From the NCBI RefSeq assembly GCF_963556105.2, contig NZ_OY829944.1, positions 2,267,501 through 2,331,500 on the forward strand: a stretch of 64,000 nucleotides of DNA, in the 5' to 3' direction. This document shows, piece after piece, positions 8,670 to 16,296 of this stretch (position 1 is its first letter; each line of letters opens with the position of its first letter). The stretch comes from an uncultured Tolumonas sp. Its GTDB lineage: Bacteria; Pseudomonadota; Gammaproteobacteria; Enterobacterales; Aeromonadaceae. The notes beneath the pieces were generated by a model. That model saw only the letters and a list, made by a program, of their open reading frames with translations. It did no database searches and was not told the DNA's origin. A program made the translations under genes and the position numbers.

Positions 8670-8683
8670 TGAGTAACCACTCA
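8670..8683. promoter_or_regulatory. Candidate TetR operator
   Basis: TGAGTAACCACTCA: 5-bp arms TGAGT / ACTCA with a 4-base centre, a typical compact TetR-family operator size, located 23 bases upstream of the regulator's ATG. The link to this regulator is by position only. Confidence 0.5.
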
Positions 8684-8751
8684 ACTATAGCAATACAACC
8701 CCATGAACACAAGTAGTCCACTTATTAGAACAACAATGATCTCAAAGGAGG

Positions 8752-11004
8752 CTATTTGTATTTCGAATACCGGCAACAACTCCCTCGCCCACTGGCTTTT
8801 ACATGATACATCGCTTGATCTGCTCGGTTTAATAACTGTTTAGTATCTGTTGCATCATCAGGATACACACTAATACCAATGCTGGCAGAGAGTGCAATTG
8901 TCGAAATATTGCCCTCAAAAGAGAATGGTTCATGTAACAAATTTTTTATTTTTTCTTCGACAGCAATAAAACCAGCTTCATCAGTCACGTTTTCCATTAA
9001 TACAACGAACTCATCACCCGATAATCTGACGGCTAAATCACACGTTCTAATTGAATTTTTTAAACGATTTGCAAAGGCTTTCAATAAAAAATCACCAGCC
9101 TCATGACCTAATGAGTCATTAATGTTTTTGAAATAATCAATATCAATAAAAACAAGCGCTAATTTCTGTTGTTGTCGTTTCATTCGCTCTAATGCGAGAG
9201 GTAAATATTCAAACAACATCCGACGATTGGCCAAGCCAGTTAAAGTGTCAGTACGAGCCGTTGAATAAGCTTGTATCTCTCTTTGTCTCAACATTTCATC
9301 CGCGATGCATTTTTCAATAACAATACCCGCAAGCTGAGCAGAAACATCAATTGCATTTAATTCATCTGCACTAGGTAGCCAATTGTTAGGGCCATTAATG
9401 GACAATATCCCAAGAACCTTATCATGACTATTTATTATCAACCTTGACCAGCTGGATTTAACATTAGAACTAGTATTTATATTTGGCTGTTCACGCAAAT
9501 CTCTCGCATTGCTTTCTGGTGTAGAATTTATGTCATTTTCAATATCCGGTATATTATTATCATCTAAAATATCAATGGTCGCGCTACAGCCTGATAACCA
9601 AGCTTCTAATCCACTTACAATTCTATTCAAAATAACAGCTTGCGTGTGGCCTTTTGCTAACAATGAAAGAGCTTCATTACGAAGTGATTCTCGATGTTCC
9701 TGATGTACTCGTGCGGTAATGTCACGCGCAATTCCAACTACTAAATGTTTTTGGTTAAAACATACTCGTCTTGCGCTTATTTCTACAGGATAGGTCGTCC
9801 GATCTTTTCTTCTGTGAACATCACGGAAAATATAAGAAGTATCACATATTACTTCGGCAACATGTTCTTTCCATTGAACTAAATTGGTCAATGTTGTGTT
9901 GATATCATAGACATATAAACTCATTAGTTCGTCTACGCTGTAACCGAGATCTAAGCAAGCACGCTGACTTACGTCGACAATTTTTGCTGTTTCAACATCG
10001 ATGATTAAAATAGCGTCATCCGCGTTATCGATCACGAATCGAAATAGATTTAATTTATCATCCTGTTGTTTTCTTTTTGTAATATCCCGTGCACTGATAC
10101 GAACACCGTAAACTTGGCCTTGTTCATTAAACAACGATTGCCAGTTTGATTCTATCCAGCAGAGAGTACCATCTCGACGAGTAAGAGATAATTGTTCATC
10201 GGTATGTTCAATACCATTTAATGCATCATTCAGCAGTTTTTCTCGATAATTATAGTTTTTTTGATCATATAAAGCATGCTGAACTTCATTTTTATTATTT
10301 CGGTATTCCGCAAATGAATAACCAATAATCCGTTCACCTGCTTTATTGCACCAAATTATCTCGCCAGTAGAATCTACCCATATTTCAGCATCATATGAAT
10401 ATTCAGCAACCATTTTGAATCGAGCTTCACTTAACTCAGCCTGTTGTTTATAAAACTTAACTAACTGGGCTTGTTGTTCCGCCAATAAGTCGTATAACTT
10501 ATCAACTGCGCCAAGCAACACTCGATTACTGCGCTTTAATGGTGGAATTAACACTGGCTTTTTCAGTAACGACGCGACTAACTGCATATCTTCTGCCAAT
10601 ATATGCATGCACAGCCATTTAACGAGAAATGACAATAATTTATCTATTCCTTTATTAAAATCTGTTGAAATAGTATTTGTCAAAATCATCGCTTGCTCAT
10701 GAAATTTTCCATGGCTATCTATGTGATGGGATTTATCTTCTTCATCAAGAAACGAATCAACTAATAATTGTTCTTCAAATGAAAAATGATATTGTGCGTA
10801 GTCAACCAATTCCCTACATGCAAGAGTCAGTTTCTCGACCGATGCATCATTAATACGATACCACCCCAACTTATTAATGAGATTGACCAGATTAACATGC
10901 TGATCATCAATTTCTGGGTGGCCCGTTTCATAGATTGAACTCCAAACCAGAATTGGCGTAGGTTCAATCAGTTCCTTCTGACTATTATTCGTCATCGTAT
11001 CCAT
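8752..11004 (-). CDS. Hemerythrin-PAS-PAS-GGDEF diguanylate cyclase
   Basis: 750 residues from the ATG at 11002-11004, chosen because AAAAGG lies 7 bases upstream; a TTG 21 bases further up is also open. Residues about 20-150 are a bacteriohemerythrin domain with the iron ligands visible in HPEIDDQH, HFSFEEQ, HGKFHEQ and MHILAED, so it should hold a di-iron, oxygen-binding site. Two PAS domains follow (each ending in an ARDIT segment), then a degenerate GAF-like region and a GGDEF domain. The active site reads SGDEF at 662-666, an accepted active variant, with an intact inhibitory RxxD (RTCD) five residues before it. Predicted to make c-di-GMP in response to oxygen or redox state. It has no membrane segment. 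Confidence 0.92.
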   Translation of the reverse strand: MDTMTNNSQKELIEPTPILVWSSIYETGHPEIDDQHVNLVNLINKLGWYRINDASVEKLTLACRELVDYAQYHFSFEEQLLVDSFLDEEDKSHHIDSHGKFHEQAMILTNTISTDFNKGIDKLLSFLVKWLCMHILAEDMQLVASLLKKPVLIPPLKRSNRVLLGAVDKLYDLLAEQQAQLVKFYKQQAELSEARFKMVAEYSYDAEIWVDSTGEIIWCNKAGERIIGYSFAEYRNNKNEVQHALYDQKNYNYREKLLNDALNGIEHTDEQLSLTRRDGTLCWIESNWQSLFNEQGQVYGVRISARDITKRKQQDDKLNLFRFVIDNADDAILIIDVETAKIVDVSQRACLDLGYSVDELMSLYVYDINTTLTNLVQWKEHVAEVICDTSYIFRDVHRRKDRTTYPVEISARRVCFNQKHLVVGIARDITARVHQEHRESLRNEALSLLAKGHTQAVILNRIVSGLEAWLSGCSATIDILDDNNIPDIENDINSTPESNARDLREQPNINTSSNVKSSWSRLIINSHDKVLGILSINGPNNWLPSADELNAIDVSAQLAGIVIEKCIADEMLRQREIQAYSTARTDTLTGLANRRMLFEYLPLALERMKRQQQKLALVFIDIDYFKNINDSLGHEAGDFLLKAFANRLKNSIRTCDLAVRLSGDEFVVLMENVTDEAGFIAVEEKIKNLLHEPFSFEGNISTIALSASIGISVYPDDATDTKQLLNRADQAMYHVKASGRGSCCRYSKYK

Positions 11005-11141
11005 ACAACAACCTTTTAAGTGCAAACTCTTTAAAATCTGAGAACAACATGCATTGATAAGGCTGGCAGATCATTATGCTGATGTATCGATTCAGCTACT
11101 AGGAATATATCTCACTAATTATGGAATTGAAATTCGGTTTG

Positions 11142-11157
11142 GGTGAGAAATCTCACA
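11142..11157. promoter_or_regulatory. CRP-like site upstream of the GGDEF gene
   Basis: GGTGA-N6-TCACA matches the CRP consensus TGTGA-N6-TCACA at 9 of 10 positions, with inner symmetry GTGAGA/TCTCAC. It lies about 140 bases upstream of the gene start. The 339 bases 11005-11343 otherwise hold no gene I can support. Confidence 0.5.
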
Positions 11158-11343
11158 TAAATTTAAGGGGCTTTAATTGAAGAAAAGTTTTCTAGTGAAT
11201 TTGTGTCATAGATCAGTTTTTAGCGTTAAATAGAATGCTCAATCTAAATTAAATATTTGCCGATAAATTAACCTAAGCGGATTCATTTGGCGGTTATTTT
11301 TATACAAATATATATCTTTAATAAATTCAAATGAGCCAATTGT

Positions 11344-12036
11344 TTATATTTCAACCACTGAACCTAACAACAAATGCTCTAACTCTAACAACGAAGAAAC
11401 CTCATAATGAGGCGTGATACCTTCAGGCACAGGCTTGTTTTCAGCATTGACCCAGCAGGTATGTAAACCTGCATTCAGACCGCCTAAAATATCTGAATCA
11501 GGGTTATCGCCTACCATCAAAACTTGTTCCCGCGCTGGGTTACCCATAAGAGATAACGCATGATCAAAGATATCCCGATGTGGTTTTGCCGAGCCGACCT
11601 GTTCAGATATAACCAACAACTCAAAATGAGATCTTAACCCCGTACGCTCAAGACGAACCTGTTGTAACTCGGTAAAACCATTGGTAATGATCCCCAGGCG
11701 GGCCTTTCCTTTCAAAGCATTCAGTAAATTAACCGCCCCTTCCAATGGAGCACAAATATCTGCCATCGCAGCTAAAAAAGCACTGTTCAGCTCTTTAGTT
11801 GATGTACCTAATTTTTCAGCCCAGTGACTAAACCGTTGATGCTGTAATTGTTGCGCGGTGATTTTACCGTCTTGATATTCAACCCACAGCGGCTTATTTA
11901 CAGTTTGGTATTCTTGAAAATCCTGCTGTGTAAAAGTCACCCCAAGGCCAGAAAACATCCGTTGCAAACCGCCAAATGCATCAAATCGAAAAAGTGTGTC
12001 GTCGGCATCAAACAAGACCCAGTTATACATTGCCAT
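11344..12036 (-). CDS. yjjG: YjjG-type HAD pyrimidine 5'-nucleotidase
   Basis: 230 residues from an ATG at 12034-12036 with AGAG upstream; an alternative ATG at 12057 overlaps the ribE stop. The HAD motif I is [11 protein letters not shown], followed by the YjjG-specific stretch [16 protein letters not shown]. Motif II is ITNGF, and motif III/IV is AKPHRDIF followed by [13 protein letters not shown]. YjjG removes phosphate from dUMP, dTMP and non-canonical nucleotides, a house-cleaning role. It sits directly behind ribE, with 13 bases between them, and is probably co-transcribed. Confidence 0.93.
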   Translation of the reverse strand: MAMYNWVLFDADDTLFRFDAFGGLQRMFSGLGVTFTQQDFQEYQTVNKPLWVEYQDGKITAQQLQHQRFSHWAEKLGTSTKELNSAFLAAMADICAPLEGAVNLLNALKGKARLGIITNGFTELQQVRLERTGLRSHFELLVISEQVGSAKPHRDIFDHALSLMGNPAREQVLMVGDNPDSDILGGLNAGLHTCWVNAENKPVPEGITPHYEVSSLLELEHLLLGSVVEI

Positions 12037-12049
12037 TTTGTTTATCTCT

Positions 12050-12766
12050 TTATTCATGCCGAGTTCCATTTTCAGATGCAGGTGCTGCTAATAAATTAAC
12101 ATCAATACCATTTTTTATTAGCAATGCTTCTAAGGCAGGTAACAGAATGCCTAATTTTTCTTCCAACGTCGCACGAACAGTATCTACCACTACTTGTGTG
12201 CCGCGTTCAATTTCAACATTAATGGCACTACCAGCATTTTTTAATTCAAACGTAGTCATCCGGCGTGTTTCTGGGATCAGCCAAACCTCAAACCAACCGA
12301 CCTCTTTATTGACTTCAGAGATCGTGAGGCTGGTGCCATTAAGTGCAATATATCCTTTGGGAAAGATGTAACGCATCCAATGCAAAGGAGCACCCATTCT
12401 GATGCAGTAGTTGTCTTCAAATTGTCGAATTTCTAAAACAGAGGCACAAAAATCTACATGCCCTGAGAGCGGATGCCCGCCAATTTCAGCGCCATCTTTC
12501 GCGGCCCGCTCAGCATTAACACGATCGCCGGCTACACAACTACCGAGAGTGGTGATCAGCATGCTCTGCAGCATGACATCGAATTTAACGCGAGTTTCGC
12601 TCAACATTTCAGTCACGGTCAGACAAACACCGTCTATCGCGATACTGGCACCGATTTGTAGATCCGCACAAAACCCTGCTGGAAACTCAATTTCAAATGT
12701 ACGGATGCCATTCACATCAGTGATAGTTTGAATGGTAGCAACACCTTGAACGATACCCGTAAACAT
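12050..12766 (-). CDS. ribE: Riboflavin synthase alpha chain
   Basis: 238 residues from MFTGIVQG, the invariant start of the family, with an AGAGG site 9 bases before. The two lumazine-binding barrels are seen as internal repeats (GIVQGVATI...[12 protein letters not shown] and [13 protein letters not shown]...[12 protein letters not shown]). It converts two 6,7-dimethyl-8-ribityllumazine molecules to riboflavin in the cytoplasm as a trimer. The C-terminus is about 20 residues longer than in E. coli. No FMN riboswitch is visible upstream. Confidence 0.96.
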   Translation of the reverse strand: MFTGIVQGVATIQTITDVNGIRTFEIEFPAGFCADLQIGASIAIDGVCLTVTEMLSETRVKFDVMLQSMLITTLGSCVAGDRVNAERAAKDGAEIGGHPLSGHVDFCASVLEIRQFEDNYCIRMGAPLHWMRYIFPKGYIALNGTSLTISEVNKEVGWFEVWLIPETRRMTTFELKNAGSAINVEIERGTQVVVDTVRATLEEKLGILLPALEALLIKNGIDVNLLAAPASENGTRHE

Positions 12767-12993
12767 ACTCTTTTCCTCTTTGGTATTCTGACTCGATTTA
12801 TACAATTCAGAGCTTAACTTAAACAACTGCTGAGGCGCCTACATCCCAGGTTGATTGTGCAATAGCGTTGTCAGCGCAATGTCATGGAGCATTATAACCT
12901 ACCATGCCAACGACATATTTCTCTTATTCAGGCTTGATTTATATACTGACAAACCAAACTATATGCGCGTAAGTGTTAATTCAGGGGCGGTAT

Positions 12994-13455
12994 ATGTTTA
13001 GTGTGTTGCGTTCTTTATTTCGTCAAATGCTGCAGGACGGTGGCGATAGCGGCACTGTTGATACACCAAGCATACAGCTGGCTATGGCATGTTTATTATG
13101 TGAAGTGGCTAATGCGGATTATCAGGAAGATCCGCGTGAAGAAACAGCCAAAATACATTTGCTTTCGCACTTATTAGATTTGGATGAACAATCAGCCACG
13201 GCGTTATTGCAACAAGCACATCAGAAATGTAAAGCGTCAGTATCATTATATGAATTTACTAGTCAGCTACGTGCACTAAGCCCTAATGAGCGGTTCCAGC
13301 TGATTGAAGCCATGTGGCAAGTTGCGTATGCCGATGGTGTCATAAACCCAATGGAAGAAGCTGTTATTCGCCAAGTGGCTGATTTAATTTACGTTGAACA
13401 CGCCGAATTTATTCGAGCTAAACTATCAGCGCAAAAAGCTAGTAGTGCATCATGA
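12994..13455 (+). CDS. TerB-family protein
   Basis: 153 residues starting at MFSVLRSL with GGGGCGG upstream; a GTG seven codons earlier is less likely. The protein is all-helical with two TerB-like halves: ACLLCEVANADYQEDPRE and AMWQVAYADGVINPMEE. The acidic loops in each (NADYQEDPREE and YADGVINPMEE) are the conserved putative metal-binding positions of the TerB/DjlA-N fold. Such proteins are common near membranes and stress genes. Despite the family name, no tellurite resistance genes accompany it, so the role is unknown. Confidence 0.82.
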   Translation: MFSVLRSLFRQMLQDGGDSGTVDTPSIQLAMACLLCEVANADYQEDPREETAKIHLLSHLLDLDEQSATALLQQAHQKCKASVSLYEFTSQLRALSPNERFQLIEAMWQVAYADGVINPMEEAVIRQVADLIYVEHAEFIRAKLSAQKASSAS

Positions 13456-13510
13456 GTTATAGCTCACAGGTTGCCTTCTTCTCTCTACAGGAGAAGGAGC
13501 TTTAATTCTT

Positions 13511-14128
13511 ATGGTAGCGCCTTACAACATCCCCGCGACCCAGCACCAATTTGAATTTGAGATCAAACGTAGTCAGTTTATCTGTTATGCCGCGCATGCA
13601 GATCACAGAGAAGCTGCTGAGAATTTCATTCAAACTATTCGTGAATTACATCCTCAGGCACGCCATGTTTGCTGGGCTTATATTGCCGGAGTACCCAATA
13701 CCACCATCATGTCGATGAGTGATGATGGCGAACCCAGTGGTACAGCCGGACGCCCAATGTTGAAAATTTTACAATACAGTGGATTAGGCGAAATCGCTGT
13801 TGCGGTAGTACGTTATTTTGGTGGCATTAAACTAGGCACCGGTGGTTTACAACGCGCTTATTCCGATGCTGTTAGCGGTGTGCTCGAAGAGTTGCCATTA
13901 AAGCTAAAAGTCCCTCGGGAACAAATAGAATTTTGTTATGACTACGCGTTGGAATCAATCGTGCGTCATGTGCTAAGCCGCTACGATATTGACGGCGAAC
14001 AGCTAAACTATAATGAACAAGTTTCTATTTCTTTGCAGATTGCCAGCACACAATTAGACGCATTTCAAACTGAGCTCATCAATCACTGCTCTGGCGCAAT
14101 AGAAATACATGTAAAAGATAAAGTATGA
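13511..14128 (+). CDS. yigZ: YigZ/IMPACT-family protein
   Basis: A 205-residue protein with the UPF0029 N-terminal domain: SQFICYAAHADHREAAENF, HVCWAYIAG, the signature DDGEPSGTAGRPML and FGGIKLGTGGLQRAYSDA. A smaller C-terminal domain (DUF1949, residues about 140-205) has a ferredoxin-like layout. The eukaryotic relative IMPACT acts on the GCN2 stress pathway; the bacterial function is uncertain. A GGAG site precedes the ATG. It is followed within 20 bases by a Nudix gene. Confidence 0.94.
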   Translation: MVAPYNIPATQHQFEFEIKRSQFICYAAHADHREAAENFIQTIRELHPQARHVCWAYIAGVPNTTIMSMSDDGEPSGTAGRPMLKILQYSGLGEIAVAVVRYFGGIKLGTGGLQRAYSDAVSGVLEELPLKLKVPREQIEFCYDYALESIVRHVLSRYDIDGEQLNYNEQVSISLQIASTQLDAFQTELINHCSGAIEIHVKDKV

Positions 14129-14143
14129 AAAGGACCCTTTTTT

Positions 14144-14542
14144 ATGTCTGAAATAGACAAGTTAGCCTGGCTATACATACAAAATAAACAACTGCTCGGT
14201 GCGCGTTCGAAAGGCAAAAACACCTATTACATTCCTGGTGGAAAACGAGAAGCAGGGGAAAGTGATGAACAAGCACTCATTCGCGAGATCAAAGAAGAAC
14301 TCTCCGTAGACCTTATCCCTGCCACGATTGAATATGCCGGAACGTTTAAAGCACAAGCAGATGGGAAGCCTGAGGGCGTCATGGTAAAAATGACATGCTA
14401 TCTAGCTGAATTTACTGGTAAAATAAAAGAAGATGCTGAGATTGAAGAAATCACTTGGTTAAATCACCACGATTTAGCGAAATGTTCTCAAGTAACCAAA
14501 ATAATCATGGCCTGGCTAAAATCAGAAGGCAAAATTGAATAA
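14144..14542 (+). CDS. Nudix hydrolase
   Basis: A 132-residue Nudix protein. The box at residues 32-54 is GGKREAGES then REIKEEL, matching GX5EX7REUXEE. It hydrolyses some nucleoside diphosphate linked to another group; the substrate cannot be predicted. An AAAGGA site precedes the ATG. It lies close behind yigZ and just before a hypothetical gene, so the three may share a transcript. Confidence 0.92.
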   Translation: MSEIDKLAWLYIQNKQLLGARSKGKNTYYIPGGKREAGESDEQALIREIKEELSVDLIPATIEYAGTFKAQADGKPEGVMVKMTCYLAEFTGKIKEDAEIEEITWLNHHDLAKCSQVTKIIMAWLKSEGKIE

Positions 14543-14586
14543 CGGTGAGAAAAAATGCTCATACAAACGCAACGAGGCATTGGCTG

Positions 14587-14928
14587 ATGGAGAATAATTT
14601 ACCGCCGTTGCCAGAAAGCAAATTAACGGTTTTATGCCGCGTAGAGCCCGGATGTCTAGGCCCGGATGGTAAAGAATATATTGAAGGATTTTGTCGTTTT
14701 GCATTTAAAGAAATGAAGTTGGTTCTTCCCTCTTTTGTGCAGTGGCTCATCATTCCTCGCTACGATAAAACGTTGCCCGAAATTCAATACAAACTACGTG
14801 ATCGTAATTTAACCACCGCGCAGGCAACAAAATTTCTGGAAATGTTCAATAAAGACACCAATGAAATTGAAAGTGATTTGGATGAGATATTGGCAGATTT
14901 GATCGAGCAATATCTTGATAAGCACTAA
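14587..14928 (+). CDS. Conserved-looking hypothetical protein
   Basis: 113 residues from the ATG at 14587, chosen because GAGG lies about 10 bases before it; a GTG at 14545 would add 14 residues that look unrelated. The protein has an N-terminal part with two cysteines (LCRVEPGCLGPDGKEYIEGFC) and an acidic helical C-terminus (NEIESDLDEILADLIEQYL). The first part resembles a short beta-hairpin domain. I do not recognise the family. Codon use is like the neighbours. Confidence 0.7.
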   Translation: MENNLPPLPESKLTVLCRVEPGCLGPDGKEYIEGFCRFAFKEMKLVLPSFVQWLIIPRYDKTLPEIQYKLRDRNLTTAQATKFLEMFNKDTNEIESDLDEILADLIEQYLDKH

Positions 14929-15029
14929 CTAATTCCCTCAGGAATAGCATTTAACTGAAGACACTCTCATCTGCAGCCGCATGAAATGCGAACTATAATC
15001 ATTATGCGTTGCTGCAAAAGGAGATCTCT

Positions 15030-15413
15030 ATGAAAAGCGCCCTGTTTGCACTATCACTCGTGATAGCAACAAGCATGTTCTCGTCAGGTTGCTACAGTAA
15101 AGAAACAATGGATTCCCCGCCTCAAAAAGCAAATACCTCTCCTGCGACCATGAACACGACCAGTATGATGAATGTGTCGATCATGGGGTTTGCGTTTAAT
15201 CCTGAAAATGTCACTGTGAAAATGGGTTCGTCTATTACCTGGACGAATCAAGATCGCGCACCACATACCATCACCAGTGACGACGGGAGTTGGGATTCAG
15301 GAAAGATCATGCAAAATGGGAAATATACTCACAAATTCGATAAAGCAGGAACTTTCACTTACTACTGTGCCGTTCACCCATCAATGAAAGGCACTATCAT
15401 TGTCACACCATAA
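15030..15413 (+). CDS. Cupredoxin (plastocyanin/amicyanin-like) lipoprotein
   Basis: 127 residues from MKSALFAL with AAAAGGAG upstream. A lipoprotein signal ends at SSGC (cysteine about residue 20), so it is probably tethered to a membrane facing the periplasm. The blue-copper ligands are present: His in RAPHTITS, then Cys, His and Met in YYCAVHPSMKG. It would bind copper and shuttle electrons or buffer the metal. The gene stands alone; no copper exporter is next to it. Confidence 0.9.
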   Translation: MKSALFALSLVIATSMFSSGCYSKETMDSPPQKANTSPATMNTTSMMNVSIMGFAFNPENVTVKMGSSITWTNQDRAPHTITSDDGSWDSGKIMQNGKYTHKFDKAGTFTYYCAVHPSMKGTIIVTP

Positions 15414-15451
15414 ATGCCTTCGGATAACGCCGTCTTCTCTTGATTAGCCCC

Positions 15452-15479
15452 CTGCGACACTGGTAAAACAGTGTCGCAG
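15452..15479. repeat. Strong hairpin between cupredoxin and exonuclease pseudogene
   Basis: 11-bp perfect stem CTGCGACACTG / CAGTGTCGCAG with a GTAAAA loop, no T-tract on either side. It ends 20 bases before the exonuclease ATG. Confidence 0.6.
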
Positions 15480-15499
15480 CCCAAAAACAGTACACATTC

Positions 15500-16126
15500 A
15501 TGCCTGAAAAAATTGAAGCCCCCTCAAAAGAAGAAATTGCACTTCTGGAACCATTCAGGGGGATATCATCAAACAATATTATCGTTCCAACCACTAAAGA
15601 GCAGTTTACTAAAGCCGTGGCAGATCTTTTCCGTCATCGTTTTGTTGGTTTTGATACTGAGTCCAAACCAGTATTTGTCTAGGGGCAAAAGTCTGATGGC
15701 CCACATGTCATTCAGCTAGCTACGTTAGAAAATACGTATATTTTCCAGTTACATTACCCTGAAAGCATAAAATGCATCGCACAGCTTCTCGAAACCACAC
15801 AAATCATAAAAGTCGGCTTTGGGCTGAAATCTGATCGTGCACAACTGCATCGAAAATTAGGTATTACACCGAAAGCCATTCTCGATCTGGATTCGTTCTT
15901 TCGAAGCGAAGGCTATCGGAAAGATTTAGGCGTAAAAACAGCCATTGCGGTTGTGTTACACCAACGCTTTCGTAAATCTAAAAAGATCTCAACATCCAAT
16001 TGGGCTCGGGAACAACTGACCCCCGAACAACTAAGTTATGCCGCAAATGACGCTTATGCTGCCATTAAGGTATTTCATGCGTTGAACAAACCCGAATCAG
16101 CATTTCCTATTGTCGATTTGACCTAG
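15500..16126 (+). pseudogene. 3'-5' exonuclease (DnaQ/RNase D-like) interrupted by an amber codon
   Basis: The reading frame from ATG 15500 to the TAG at 16124-16126 is open except for one TAG at 15680-15682. Before it comes exonuclease motif I (FVGFDTESKP); after it come GQKSDGPHVIQLAT, motif II (IKVGFGLKSDRAQL), and motif III (LSYAANDAYAA). The amber replaces a residue that in relatives is usually lysine, so a single AAG-to-TAG change explains it. No other frame damage is seen in 208 codons. This is either a very young pseudogene, a sequencing error, or a gene that needs amber suppression. Confidence 0.88.
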
Positions 16127-16296
16127 TCAGTAGATATCCACTGGCATCTATTGGTGCCAGAAAAATTTATTGCGCATTCCGGTCAATGAAGTTTGCCAGA
16201 ATGTGACAGAATTGATATTTTTACCTGTAATTCACATTCAAATGTGCCTTGTCTGGACAGCGTCTGGCCATCCAGGCGCACGCTCCCGGATTAGTA

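Noticed and set aside
8741-8800. AAAGGAGG on the plus strand as the start of a gene
   Set aside because: The following TTG frame ends after 16 codons inside the GGDEF gene on the other strand.
12994-13455. Tellurite resistance locus
   Set aside because: Only a TerB-fold protein is present; no terC, terD or terZ genes are nearby.
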